This document shows, piece by piece, positions 7,110-15,894 of a stretch of 61,535 nt of DNA (positions are counted from its first letter, which is position 1; every line of letters starts with the position of its first letter). Source of the stretch: JAKVKY01 sp964293585 (GTDB lineage: Bacteria; Bacillota; Negativicutes; Acidaminococcales; Acidaminococcaceae); the NCBI GenBank assembly GCA_964293585.1, contig CAXYYS010000008.1, forward strand, positions 1-61,535. The letters run 5' to 3'. The translations under genes were made by a program, and so were the position numbers. The notes under the pieces are model-generated. The model saw only the letters and a list, made by a program, of their open reading frames with translations, did no database searches and was not told where the DNA came from.

Positions 7110-8396
7110 ATGGCTTTAATTACTGAGGTTTATGCAAGAGAAATTTTGGATTCACGAGGCAATCCCACGATAGAGGTCGAAGTTTGTCTGGATGATGGCA
7201 ATGCCGGCCGGGCTGCTGTACCTTCCGGTGCTTCTACCGGCGTGCATGAAGCGGTGGAACTGCGCGATGGCGATAAGAAACGTTTTGGCGGTAAAGGTGT
7301 CATTAAGGCAGTGGACAATGTAAATGATGTGATTGCCGAGGCGCTGATAGGTCTGGAAGCTTCCCGGCAGACAGAAATTGATGAACTGTTGTGCCGTCTG
7401 GATGGGACTAAGAATAAAGGCAAGCTGGGTGCGAACGCCATCCTGGGCGTGTCCCTGGCAGCAGCTAAAGCAGCCGCTAATTCAGCAGGGCTGCCTTTAT
7501 ACCAATATATTGGCGGGGCCAATGCTCACGAATTGCCGGTACCGATGATGAATATCCTCAACGGCGGCCAGCATGCAGATAATAATGTAGATATCCAGGA
7601 GTTCATGGTTATGCCTGTAGGCGCGAAATCTTTTAGCGAAGGTCTGCGCATGAACGTGGAGATTTACCATCAGTTAAAGACGGTGCTGAAAGGCAAAGGC
7701 CTGAATACCGGTTTAGGCGATGAAGGCGGCTTTGCACCCAACCTGAATTCCAATGCGGAAGCTCTGGATGTAATTGTGGAAGCCATTAAAGACGCCGGTT
7801 ACAAACCTGGCAAGGATGTGTTCCTGGCTATTGATGTGGCTGCCAGCGAATTTTATAAGGGCGGCAAGTATCATCTGGAAGCAGAAGGTGCTCCCAAGAC
7901 CAGTACCCAGATGGTTACTTATCTGGAAGGCCTGGTTAAGAAGTATCCTATCATTTCCATTGAAGATGGTCTGGCCGAAGACGACTGGAAAGGCTGGGCA
8001 GCTTTGACTAAGAAGCTGGGCAGCAAAGTGCAGTTAGTCGGCGACGATATTTTTGTGACGAATGTGGAACGTCTGGAAAAGGGTATTAAGGAAGGTGTGG
8101 CCAATGCCATCCTGATTAAGCTGAACCAGATTGGTTCTCTGACGGAAACCCTGCGTACCATTGAGATGGCTAAACGTGCCGGCTATACTTGCATTATCTC
8201 TCATCGCAGCGGAGAAACCGAAGATACGACCCTGGCAGATGTAGCCGTTGCCGTAAATGCCGGCCAGATTAAATCCGGTGCCCCGGCCCGCACTGACCGG
8301 GTAGCTAAGTACAACCAGCTGCTGCGCATTGAGGAAGATTTGGGCCCCAGCGCTTCTTATGAGGGTTTGAAAGTTTTTTATAACCTGCAAAAATAA
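7110..8396 (+). CDS. eno: Enolase
   Basis: 428 residues, standard bacterial enolase. It dehydrates 2-phosphoglycerate to phosphoenolpyruvate. Visible are AREILDSRGNPT at the N-terminus, GDEGGFAPN with a catalytic acid, the metal-binding Asp/Glu in SIEDGLAEDDW, the catalytic Lys in LIKLNQIGSLTET and SHRSGETEDT. ATG 7110 is chosen because GAGGTG (7098-7103) is 6 nt upstream; the in-frame GTG at 7101 lies inside that Shine-Dalgarno and ATG 7107 is too close to it. It is the last gene of the glycolytic operon and is followed by a strong terminator. Confidence 0.98.
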   Translation: MALITEVYAREILDSRGNPTIEVEVCLDDGNAGRAAVPSGASTGVHEAVELRDGDKKRFGGKGVIKAVDNVNDVIAEALIGLEASRQTEIDELLCRLDGTKNKGKLGANAILGVSLAAAKAAANSAGLPLYQYIGGANAHELPVPMMNILNGGQHADNNVDIQEFMVMPVGAKSFSEGLRMNVEIYHQLKTVLKGKGLNTGLGDEGGFAPNLNSNAEALDVIVEAIKDAGYKPGKDVFLAIDVAASEFYKGGKYHLEAEGAPKTSTQMVTYLEGLVKKYPIISIEDGLAEDDWKGWAALTKKLGSKVQLVGDDIFVTNVERLEKGIKEGVANAILIKLNQIGSLTETLRTIEMAKRAGYTCIISHRSGETEDTTLADVAVAVNAGQIKSGAPARTDRVAKYNQLLRIEEDLGPSASYEGLKVFYNLQK

Positions 8397-8421
8397 GTAC
8401 TGGTTAAAGTAAGCTGATCAT

Positions 8422-8478
8422 AAAGTGCATCCTGAATGTTAGCTCAGCTAAGATTCGGTGGTGCACTTTCTTTTATTT
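8422..8478 (+). terminator. Terminator of the glycolytic operon
   Basis: AAAGTGCA (8422-8429) pairs with TGCACTTT (8462-8469), with further internal pairing including TTAGCT/AGCTAA at the tip. A T-rich run follows at 8469-8478. Confidence 0.85.
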
Positions 8479-8511
8479 ACTTTGAATTTTAGCAAACTTT
8501 ACACAAAAATC

Positions 8512-8540
8512 TTGTAAGAATCGGCATGATGTGGTAAAAT
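8512..8540 (+). promoter_or_regulatory. Promoter of secG
   Basis: TTGTAA (8512-8517), 17-bp spacer, TAAAAT (8535-8540), located between the eno terminator and secG. Confidence 0.65.
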
Positions 8541-8574
8541 ACACTGGTATTAATCTGTAGAGGAGGTAAGTTGT

Positions 8575-8805
8575 GTGCTTGTAACTGTCTTGATGGTGCT
8601 AGACATGATTATTTGCATTGCCCTGATTGCGGCGGTGTTGTTACAATCCGGCAGAGGCGGCGGGCTGTCCAGTTCCTTTGGCGGCGGTGACAGTGCCTTC
8701 TTCGGTAAGGGTAACGATTTAGATACTTTGATGTCGAAAGCTACTGTTATCCTGGGTTCTGCTTTTGGTGTGGTCACACTGGTGATTGCCAAGCTGAATA
8801 GTTAA
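8575..8805 (+). CDS. secG: Preprotein translocase subunit SecG
   Basis: 76-residue protein with two transmembrane helices joined by the glycine-rich loop GRGGGLSSSFGGGDSAFFG, which is diagnostic of SecG. It helps the SecYE channel during SecA-driven export. The start is GTG 8575 after AGGAGGTAAG (8561-8570); another GTG at 8573 is out of frame. secG upstream of esterase, rnr and smpB genes is a common Firmicutes order; here hppA is placed in between. Confidence 0.95.
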   Translation: MLVTVLMVLDMIICIALIAAVLLQSGRGGGLSSSFGGGDSAFFGKGNDLDTLMSKATVILGSAFGVVTLVIAKLNS

Positions 8806-8871
8806 GTTGTTAATTGGGACTGGTAGTCCTTAAAAAATTATGAAGATTTAGAGGGAAAGGGGATTTATGTT

Positions 8872-10893
8872 TTGAGTACGTATTTGATTTTATCAGCCAT
8901 TGCCGGTTTATTAGCATTGGGTGTTGGCGCCATGCTGACTTCTGCGATTGCCAAAGAGGATCCGGGCAACGAGAAGATGCAAGAGATTTCCGGCCACATT
9001 CACGAAGGCGCTATGGCGTTCCTGTATCGTGAGTATCGTGCTTTAGCCATTTTTATCGTGGTTGTCGCTATTATTATTTCTGTCTGCCTGTCCGTAAAGA
9101 CGGCTGCCTGCTTTGTAGGCGGTGCTTGCTTCTCCATCCTGGCAGGTTACTTTGGTATGAACGTAGCTACTAAGGCTAACGTACGTACTACACAGGCTGC
9201 CAGCCGCAGCATGTCCGAAGCTTTAAAGATTGCCTTTTCCGGTGGTTCCGTAATGGGTCTGGGCGTAGTTGGCCTGGGCATCCTGGGTTTGTCCATCGCT
9301 TATTTCGTTTTTGACGGCAACATTGATGTTGTTACTGGTTTTGGTCTGGGCGCCAGCTCTATCGCCCTGTTCGCACGTGTAGGCGGCGGCATTTACACTA
9401 AGGCTGCCGACGTAGGTGCCGACCTGGTAGGTAAGGTTGAAGCCGGTATTCCTGAAGATGATCCCAGAAACCCTGCCGTTATTGCCGATAACGTAGGCGA
9501 TAACGTAGGCGACGTTGCTGGTATGGGCGCCGATCTGTTTGAATCTTATGTAGGCGCTATCATTTCCGCTCTGACCCTGGGCGCTGTAGCTTATAAAGAT
9601 GGTACGGGCATAGAATATGCTTTCCTGCTGTCCATGTGCGGTATCATTGCTTCTATCATCGGCATCCTTTACGTACGTCACAGCAAGTCTGATAATCCTC
9701 AGGCTTCTTTAAACCATGGTACTTATGTGGCAGGCATTCTGACGATTATTGCCGCTGCTTATTTCTCCAATGACCTGTTCCATTCCATGAATGCGTTCTG
9801 GGCCATTGCCTCTGGTTTGATCGTTGGCCTGCTCATCGGTAAGATTACCGAAATTTATACTTCTGCTGATTTTAAGTTTGTGAAGAAGATTGCCGCTCAA
9901 TCTGAGACCGGTTCCGCCACGACCATCATTTCCGGTCTGGCCGTAGGCATGTATTCCACTTTCCTGCCTATCATCTTCATCTGCATCGGCGTTATGATCG
10001 CTTTCTACATGATGGATGGCGCCAAGAATATGGAAATGGGTATTTATGGTATTGCCCTGGCAGCCGTAGGTATGCTGTCCACCACTGGTATCACCGTAGC
10101 GGTTGATGCTTATGGTCCTATCTCTGATAATGCCGGCGGTATTGCCGAGATGGCCGAACTGCCTCCCGGAATCCGTCAGATTACTGATAAGCTGGACTCC
10201 GTTGGTAACACCACTGCCGCTATCGGCAAGGGCTTTGCCATTGGTTCCGCTGCTTTAACCGCCCTAGCACTGTTCTCTGCTTATGCCCAGGCTGTTGATC
10301 TGAATAAGATTGACCTGCTGGCTCCTGTAACCCTGGTAGGCTTGTTTATCGGTGCTACCTTACCGTTCATCTTTGGTGCCATGACCATGGAATCCGTGGG
10401 CAGTGCCGCTTATGAGATGATTGAAGAAGTTCGTCGTCAGTTCCACGAAATCCCCGGCCTGCTGGAAGGCAAGGCTCGTGGTGATTATCGTAAATGCGTA
10501 GATATTTCCACGGCTGCAGCTCTGCACGAGATGCTGCTTCCCGGTTTGATGGCTATTGTCTTCCCGCTCTTAGTAGGTTTCCTGCTGGGTACCGAAGCTC
10601 TGGGCGGTTTGATCGGCGGCGCTCTGGCTAGCGGCGTGCTGCTGGCTATCATGATGGCTAATGCCGGCGGCGCTTGGGATAATGCCAAGAAGTATATTGA
10701 ATCCGGCGTGCATGGCGGCAAGGGCAGCGATGCTCATAAGGCTGCTGTAACCGGCGATACCGTAGGCGATCCTTTTAAGGATACTTCCGGACCGGCCATG
10801 AATATTCTGATTAAGCTGATGACCATTGTTTCTCTGGTCTTCGCACCGTTAATCGCTAAACATGGCGCCGTACTGCTGAGCCTGATTAAGTAA
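8872..10893 (+). CDS. hppA: Membrane-bound ion-pumping pyrophosphatase, K+-dependent type
   Basis: 673-residue polytopic membrane protein (about 15-16 helices) that couples pyrophosphate hydrolysis to H+ or Na+ export. Visible are the substrate-site motifs DVGADLVGKVEAGIPEDDPRNP and DNVGDNVGDVAGMGADLFES (around residues 180-230) and GDTVGDPFKDTSGPAMN near the C-terminus. The motif GNTTAAIGKGFAIGSAAL has Ala where K+-independent enzymes carry Lys, so the K+-stimulated class is predicted. That class includes both Na+ and H+ pumps, and I cannot decide which. The start is TTG 8872 with AAAGGGGA at 8857-8864; the nearby ATG at 8867 meets a stop after two codons. Confidence 0.95.
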   Translation: MSTYLILSAIAGLLALGVGAMLTSAIAKEDPGNEKMQEISGHIHEGAMAFLYREYRALAIFIVVVAIIISVCLSVKTAACFVGGACFSILAGYFGMNVATKANVRTTQAASRSMSEALKIAFSGGSVMGLGVVGLGILGLSIAYFVFDGNIDVVTGFGLGASSIALFARVGGGIYTKAADVGADLVGKVEAGIPEDDPRNPAVIADNVGDNVGDVAGMGADLFESYVGAIISALTLGAVAYKDGTGIEYAFLLSMCGIIASIIGILYVRHSKSDNPQASLNHGTYVAGILTIIAAAYFSNDLFHSMNAFWAIASGLIVGLLIGKITEIYTSADFKFVKKIAAQSETGSATTIISGLAVGMYSTFLPIIFICIGVMIAFYMMDGAKNMEMGIYGIALAAVGMLSTTGITVAVDAYGPISDNAGGIAEMAELPPGIRQITDKLDSVGNTTAAIGKGFAIGSAALTALALFSAYAQAVDLNKIDLLAPVTLVGLFIGATLPFIFGAMTMESVGSAAYEMIEEVRRQFHEIPGLLEGKARGDYRKCVDISTAAALHEMLLPGLMAIVFPLLVGFLLGTEALGGLIGGALASGVLLAIMMANAGGAWDNAKKYIESGVHGGKGSDAHKAAVTGDTVGDPFKDTSGPAMNILIKLMTIVSLVFAPLIAKHGAVLLSLIK

Positions 10894-10905
10894 AATTTTC
10901 ATGAA

Positions 10906-10941
10906 GGTGGACCTTGGGAATTTTCCTTAGGTCCACTTTTT
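10906..10941 (+). terminator. Terminator after hppA
   Basis: GTGGACC (10907-10913)/GGTCCAC (10930-10936), with additional inner pairing, followed by TTTTT (10937-10941). Confidence 0.85.
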
Positions 10942-11008
10942 GATTTCTTGTCATTTATGATATAATCATACTATAGTTTACCGGAGGATTAGCAGGGAGC
11001 ACGGGAAG

Positions 11009-11761
11009 ATGGAAAACGTACAACCGGAGACAGCAGCATATTTTTTACCGGGAGGCCCCTGCGGGGTGGTTCTGGTACACGGTTATACCGGAACGCCGAT
11101 GGAATTGCGTCCTCTGGGAGATTATCTGGCCGCGCAGGGATTTACGGTCCTGGGAGTGAGACTGCCGGGGCACGGTACCAGCTGGCAGGAACTGGAACAG
11201 ACAACCTGGCCGAAATGGTATCAGGCGGTGGCAGACGGCGTCCGACAATTACAGGGCTGTTGTAAAAGTGTTAGTGTGGCCGGTCTTTCCCTGGGGGGAC
11301 TTTTAGCGGCCAAAGCGGCGGCAGAATTACCCTTGGCCAGTGCGGTACTCATGTCAACGCCTATTTATGTGCGGGACTGGCGGGTACCTTTTATCAAATA
11401 TCTCAGGTTTTTCGTCCGCCGGATCAGGCGGCATAAATTTCAGGGTTCTGAGCTGAGAAAAAAGTATGATTTTTCTTACGCGGAGATGCCGGTTAAACCT
11501 TTACCCAGTTTATTTGCCTTGCGGGATTTGTGCAGGGACGAATATCTGGGCAGGATCACGGTGCCGGCTCTGGTCATCCAGTCCACGGTAGAGCGGACAG
11601 TTAAACCGGCCAGCGCCCAGTTTATTTACGAACATCTGGGCAGCAGGCACAAGCAGCTTTTATGGCTGCAAAAGTCAGGTCATGTCCTGACGTTAGACGA
11701 AGAAAGTCCTTTGGTCTGTGCGGCTGTGGGAACTTTTCTTAAGGAGTATGCAAAAGAATGA
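11009..11761 (+). CDS. Alpha/beta hydrolase, carboxylesterase/monoacylglycerol lipase type
   Basis: 250-residue single-domain hydrolase similar to the Est30 carboxylesterase group. The oxyanion region VVLVHGYTGTPMEL is near residues 19-33, the nucleophile elbow GLSLGG near residue 92, and a C-terminal His lies in SGHVLTLDEE. No signal peptide is visible, so it is cytosolic. The physiological substrate is unknown; small acyl esters are likely. Esterase genes of this group commonly sit beside secG and rnr. Its stop overlaps the next start (ATGA at 11758-11761), so translation of the two genes is probably coupled. TATAAT at 10961-10966 may be its promoter -10. Confidence 0.85.
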   Translation: MENVQPETAAYFLPGGPCGVVLVHGYTGTPMELRPLGDYLAAQGFTVLGVRLPGHGTSWQELEQTTWPKWYQAVADGVRQLQGCCKSVSVAGLSLGGLLAAKAAAELPLASAVLMSTPIYVRDWRVPFIKYLRFFVRRIRRHKFQGSELRKKYDFSYAEMPVKPLPSLFALRDLCRDEYLGRITVPALVIQSTVERTVKPASAQFIYEHLGSRHKQLLWLQKSGHVLTLDEESPLVCAAVGTFLKEYAKE

Positions 11762-12162
11762 AACCGGTGCAAGAATATAACTGGTGTTTTGCCTGTGGCA
11801 AAGATAATCCTATCGGGCTGCATCTGCATTTTGATATTGATCAGGTAGCGAAGACCTGTACGGCTAAATTTACGCCCAAGCATGAGCATCAAAGTTATGA
11901 CGGGCGCATGCACGGCGGTTTGATTACGGTACTTTTGGATGAAGTTATGGGAACGTATCTGTACCGGACAGAAGGGCGTCCCTGCTACACGGCAAAGATG
12001 GAACTGCGTTTCCGGCAACCGGTGATGGTAGGTACGACGATAACCTGTATCGGTAAAGAGATTGAACGTAAGGGCAGGCTTGTGATCATGCGGGGTGAGA
12101 TTTTAAATCCCGATGGCGCCATAGCGGCGGAAGCCGAAGCCAAGATGATGTGGGGAGCATAA
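11758..12162 (+). CDS. PaaI/hotdog-fold acyl-CoA thioesterase family protein
   Basis: 134 residues, a single hotdog domain. It starts with NWCFACGKDNPIGLHL, typical of the YbgC/PaaI-like group, and carries the helix HGGLITVLLDEVMG with the putative catalytic acid, followed by LRFRQPVMVG. It probably hydrolyses an acyl-CoA or aryl-CoA thioester in the cytosol; the substrate cannot be inferred. It overlaps the esterase gene by 4 bp and ends 1 bp before rnr, so it belongs to the same operon. Confidence 0.8.
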   Translation: MKPVQEYNWCFACGKDNPIGLHLHFDIDQVAKTCTAKFTPKHEHQSYDGRMHGGLITVLLDEVMGTYLYRTEGRPCYTAKMELRFRQPVMVGTTITCIGKEIERKGRLVIMRGEILNPDGAIAAEAEAKMMWGA

Positions 12163-12163
12163 G

Positions 12164-14542
12164 ATGGCCATTCAGACAATGAAAAGCAAAATTTTAGAGT
12201 TTATGCGCAGCGCCTCGTATGCGCCCATGTCCGCAGAGGAAATGATCTTTACTATTCCGGTGAAGGAGAATCCCCAGGTGTTTTGGGATGCGCTGACAGC
12301 GCTGCAGGCTGACGGGGAAATTGTTAAGACCCGTTTTGATACTTTTGGACTGCCGGAGAAGATGGGTCTGGTGGTAGGAAGGTTACAACTGACCAGTAAA
12401 GGCTTTGGTTTTGTTATCCCTGATAATAAAGGCACTAAGCCGGATGTGTTTATTGCACCGCGCTTTCTGGCCGGGGCCATGAACAATGACCGGGTTATGG
12501 CCAGGATTAATAGCGGCCTGGGCGGAGTCAATCCTGAAGGGGAAATTATCAGGATTATCACCCATGCTAACAGTAAAATCGTTGGCATCTTTAAACAGAC
12601 CGGTGATTTCGCCTTTGTGGTTCCTGATGATAAACGTATCGGCAAGGATATTTATGTGTTGCGCCGTAATTTTAACGGAGCCCATAGCAATCAGAAGGTT
12701 GTGGTGGAAATTACCCAGTGGCCGACGGAAAGACGCAATGCCGAGGGTAAGGTTATTGAAGTCCTGGGTACCGTGGGTGATGTGGGCTTGGAAATTCTGT
12801 CTATCATTAAGCAGAACGATTTGCCGCTGACATTTCCTAAGCCGGTGATGGAAGCAGCCCAGAAAGTGCCTTCCGTGATTGCTGCTTCGGAATTAAAAGG
12901 ACGCAAGGATTTGCGGGATCTGTCCATCGTTACCGTGGATGGGGAAGATGCCAAGGATTTTGACGATGCGGTGTATGTGAGAAAATTGGAGGATGGCAAT
13001 TATTTCTTAGGCGTATATATAGCTGATGTCAGCTACTATGTACGGGAAAATTCTGTCCTGGACCTGGAAGCCAGGGAACGGGGTACCAGCGTCTACCTGG
13101 TAGACAGGGTTCTGCCCATGTTACCCGAGCGTCTTAGCAACGGTATTTGTAGTTTGAACGAAGGCCAGGACCGTCTGGTTATGGGCTGTGAAATGAAAAT
13201 CCAGGCTGGAGATGGCAAAGTCCTCAGTTACGACTTATTTCCGGGGGTGATCCGTAGTCGTCACCGCCTTACCTATACTATCGTCAGAAAGATTGTGCAG
13301 GATCAGGATCAGGAACTGCGTCATGAATACGAAGATATCGTGCCCATGCTGGAGCAGATGCAGGAAGTGTGTCAGGCCTTGCGTAAGAAACGTGCTGCCC
13401 GGGGCGCCATTGATTTTGACCTGCCTGAACAGAAGGTACTCTTAGATGACCAGGGACATCCGGTGGAGATTATTCCCAGGGAGCGGAGTATCGCTGAGTC
13501 CATCATTGAAGAATTTATGCTGGCAGCCAATGAAACGGTAGCCAGGCATTTGGCAGAACAGCACTGGCCGCTCTTGTACCGGGTGCATGATGTACCGGCC
13601 CAGGAGAAGATGCAAAGCCTCTCTAAGCTGCTCCATAATTTTAACGTGAACCTGGTGGTGGAGGACGAGATGCGGCCGCTGCGCATTCAGAAGGCGCTGG
13701 CCCAGATGGTTGGACGTCCGGAAGAACGGCTGGTGAACACGGTAGCTCTACGGTGCATGCGTCAGGCTGTGTACCAGACGGAAAATGTGGGACACTTTGG
13801 TTTGGCGGCACAGTATTATACTCATTTTACATCGCCTATCAGAAGGTATCCGGATTTAATTATCCACAGGCTGCTCCACCATTGGTTAAAGGAGCACGCT
13901 CTTTCCACAGAGAAAAGTAATAAGCTGACCCAGCTTTTAGATACTATCGGGGAACATGCTTCTTTAAAGGAACGGGCAGCTGCGGAAGCAGAACGTCAGA
14001 CCGTGGACTTGAAGAAGGCCGAATATATGTTGGGCCATGTGGGTGAAGAATTCAACGGCGTTATTTCCGGTGTCACCGCTTTTGGTATGTTTGTAGAACT
14101 GGCCAACGGTGTGGAAGGTCTGGTGCATATTTCCAGCCTGACGGATGATTACTACGAGTTCTTTGAAGAAAAGTATGCTTTGCTGGGGACGCATACTCAT
14201 AAGTCCTATCGGCTGGGTGATACGGTGCGTATCGAGGTGTTGCAGGTCAATGTGGCGGAACGCAGTATTGATTTCATCATGGCGGGAGAGAATGAGGCCA
14301 TGCGTGATTTTATTAGGCAGCGTCTTACTGCCAGCCGGCATCAACGCAGCGGCAAGAGTGGCGGCAGTACTGGCCACGCTCCGGCACTGCCTGACGAGAA
14401 ACAGTCTCAGCCGCACCATAAGAAACAACAGAAAGGCGACCGGGGCAAGCCTAAGTTTGCTAAACGTGGCAAGGGTGGCAGTGGCGGTAACAAGTATTTA
14501 AATCAGACCCACGGCAATAAACGTAAACATCGTCGTCATTAA
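12164..14542 (+). CDS. rnr: Ribonuclease R
   Basis: 792-residue processive 3'-5' exoribonuclease of the RNase II/R family, active on structured RNA and in tmRNA-linked decay. Domain order: N-terminal winged helix (about 1-70), two cold-shock domains (about 70-225), the RNB catalytic domain with the acidic cluster TVDGEDAKDFDDAVYV (about 255-270), an S1 domain (about 630-710; GEEFNGVISGVTAFGMFVEL) and a basic Lys/His/Gly-rich tail. smpB directly downstream matches the known RNase R-SmpB-tmRNA partnership. ATG 12164 is used; ATG 12179 is an alternative. Confidence 0.96.
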   Translation: MAIQTMKSKILEFMRSASYAPMSAEEMIFTIPVKENPQVFWDALTALQADGEIVKTRFDTFGLPEKMGLVVGRLQLTSKGFGFVIPDNKGTKPDVFIAPRFLAGAMNNDRVMARINSGLGGVNPEGEIIRIITHANSKIVGIFKQTGDFAFVVPDDKRIGKDIYVLRRNFNGAHSNQKVVVEITQWPTERRNAEGKVIEVLGTVGDVGLEILSIIKQNDLPLTFPKPVMEAAQKVPSVIAASELKGRKDLRDLSIVTVDGEDAKDFDDAVYVRKLEDGNYFLGVYIADVSYYVRENSVLDLEARERGTSVYLVDRVLPMLPERLSNGICSLNEGQDRLVMGCEMKIQAGDGKVLSYDLFPGVIRSRHRLTYTIVRKIVQDQDQELRHEYEDIVPMLEQMQEVCQALRKKRAARGAIDFDLPEQKVLLDDQGHPVEIIPRERSIAESIIEEFMLAANETVARHLAEQHWPLLYRVHDVPAQEKMQSLSKLLHNFNVNLVVEDEMRPLRIQKALAQMVGRPEERLVNTVALRCMRQAVYQTENVGHFGLAAQYYTHFTSPIRRYPDLIIHRLLHHWLKEHALSTEKSNKLTQLLDTIGEHASLKERAAAEAERQTVDLKKAEYMLGHVGEEFNGVISGVTAFGMFVELANGVEGLVHISSLTDDYYEFFEEKYALLGTHTHKSYRLGDTVRIEVLQVNVAERSIDFIMAGENEAMRDFIRQRLTASRHQRSGKSGGSTGHAPALPDEKQSQPHHKKQQKGDRGKPKFAKRGKGGSGGNKYLNQTHGNKRKHRRH

Positions 14543-14553
14543 TTGAGGTAACT

Positions 14554-15021
14554 ATGGCAGAGATAAAGATTAAGATTATCGCAGAAAATAGAAAAGCCCA
14601 TCATGATTATAATGTCCTGGAAACGTATGAGACCGGCATTGAACTGCAGGGAACGGAAGTAAAATCTCTGCGGGCCGGCAAGGCGAACCTGAAGGATAGT
14701 TATGTGCGGGTGACTAGGGCCGGGGAATTAGTGGTCATGGGACTGCATATCAGCCCTTATGAATTCGGCAATATTAATAATCACGATCCTTTGCGGACAC
14801 GCAGGCTCTTGATGCACCGTCAGGAGATTGATAAAATTTTTGGCAAGGTTAAAACCAGGGGTTATGCATTAGTGCCGTTAAAGCTCTATTTTAAACACGG
14901 GCTGGTGAAGATGCAGATTGCCCTGGCCACCGGCAAAAAGGATTATGATAAGCGCCGGGATTTGGCGGAAAGAGATGCCAAACGTGAGATGGACCGGGCC
15001 ATGAAGGAACGGAACCACTGA
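14554..15021 (+). CDS. smpB: SsrA-binding protein SmpB
   Basis: 155 residues, standard length. It binds tmRNA and delivers it to stalled ribosomes for trans-translation. Visible are NRKAHHDYNVLETYETGIELQGTEVKSLR in pieces at the N-terminus, the oligonucleotide-binding core with SYVRV and YEFGN, and the basic tail KKDYDKRRDLAERDAKREM that folds in the decoding centre. It lies 11 nt after rnr. No tmRNA gene was recognised nearby. Confidence 0.97.
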   Translation: MAEIKIKIIAENRKAHHDYNVLETYETGIELQGTEVKSLRAGKANLKDSYVRVTRAGELVVMGLHISPYEFGNINNHDPLRTRRLLMHRQEIDKIFGKVKTRGYALVPLKLYFKHGLVKMQIALATGKKDYDKRRDLAERDAKREMDRAMKERNH

Positions 15022-15022
15022 G

Positions 15023-15565
15023 ATGTTCTTTTTATGGCGGCGGCGCCGTCGTGTCAGACGGGTTGTACCTGTGCCCAGACATGCTTATAAGGATGGCGAG
15101 ATAATTTACGTGTGGGGAGCACCTCTGCAGCTAAGGTTAGTTACTTTTATCAGGGACGGAGTTTATCAGGAAGGTTCCAGTTTGATCCTGGCTAGCACCA
15201 AGACGTTGCCGGTGCGTGAAAAGGAAGCTTTACTGGATGCCTGGTTTAAACAGCAGTTAGCTGCAAAGTTGCCGGCAGTATTTGCCAAGGCAGAGAAAAT
15301 TGTCGGCCGGCAGGCTTCCAGTTACTACATCCGGACCATGAAGACCAGATGGGGAACCTGTAACGTGAAGACGGCGCGGGTCTGTCTTAATGCCAGACTG
15401 GCCCATTTACGACCGGTGTTCCTGGATTATATCGTTATTCATGAACTTACGCATTTGTGGGAGCGGGGACATGGAGATCAATTTAAAGCAAAGATGGATG
15501 CTTTTTGTCCGGAGTGGCGTAATTTACGTAAACAGTTACGGGAAGATACACCCAAGGCATTTTAA
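15023..15565 (+). CDS. YgjP-type (DUF45) metal-dependent hydrolase
   Basis: 180 residues. The C-terminal half contains TRWGTCNVKTARVCLNARL and the zinc motif VIHELTHLWERGHGDQF, with HExxH and a downstream His as third ligand. This is the YgjP/WLM-like metallopeptidase domain. Some family members have been reported as nucleotide hydrolases, so peptidase activity should not be assumed. An Arg-rich N-terminus (FLWRRRRRVRRVV) is unusual. The gene starts 1 nt after smpB and is the last of the secG-side cluster, followed by a terminator. Confidence 0.82.
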   Translation: MFFLWRRRRRVRRVVPVPRHAYKDGEIIYVWGAPLQLRLVTFIRDGVYQEGSSLILASTKTLPVREKEALLDAWFKQQLAAKLPAVFAKAEKIVGRQASSYYIRTMKTRWGTCNVKTARVCLNARLAHLRPVFLDYIVIHELTHLWERGHGDQFKAKMDAFCPEWRNLRKQLREDTPKAF

Positions 15566-15591
15566 AAATTTATAATGGTTATACTTATATA

Positions 15592-15627
15592 ACAGACCCG
15601 GAAGCAGGCTAAATCGGGTCTGTTTTT
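15592..15627 (+). terminator. Terminator after the YgjP-type gene
   Basis: ACAGACCCG (15592-15600)/CGGGTCTGT (15615-15623), a perfect 9-bp stem, followed by TTTTT. Confidence 0.9.
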
Positions 15628-15894
15628 CTATGTTTTACCAAAAAAATCTTGCAAAAAAATTGAACCTATTGGGAAACACGGTTTGTATGACCTCCTGCTA
15701 AAAATTTATGAAATTTTGGACATAATAATGTCCTGAAAGTCACAATTAATAGTGACTTAGAACTAAAAAATTACTAATAAGGATATTCTTTGCTTTTATC
15801 AAGGACATTTTCGGAAGGGACGGCAGGCGAAAAAGCAGGCTTTTGTACTAGAGAGAGCGAAACTAATAAGAGCCTGAAAAAAGGAGGTGAAAAA
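15628..15894 (+). other. AT-rich leader of the comG-like operon
   Basis: About 270 bases without a convincing gene. It contains two small stem-loops, GGACA/TGTCC (15718-15734) and AGTCAC/GTGACT (15738-15757), and an A-rich stretch after the upstream terminator. The reading frame of the next gene is open back to 15790, but the best ribosome-binding site is at 15880-15888. I see no match to the c-di-GMP riboswitch classes. It could be an untranslated regulatory leader. Confidence 0.35.

Noticed and set aside
15628..15894. c-di-GMP riboswitch upstream of the pilus operon
   Set aside because: Elements such as GGGACG and GCAGGC occur, but the conserved core and receptor motifs of either class are not present.
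15566..15894. tmRNA gene next to smpB
   Set aside because: No tRNA-like ends or tag-reading frame were recognised there.
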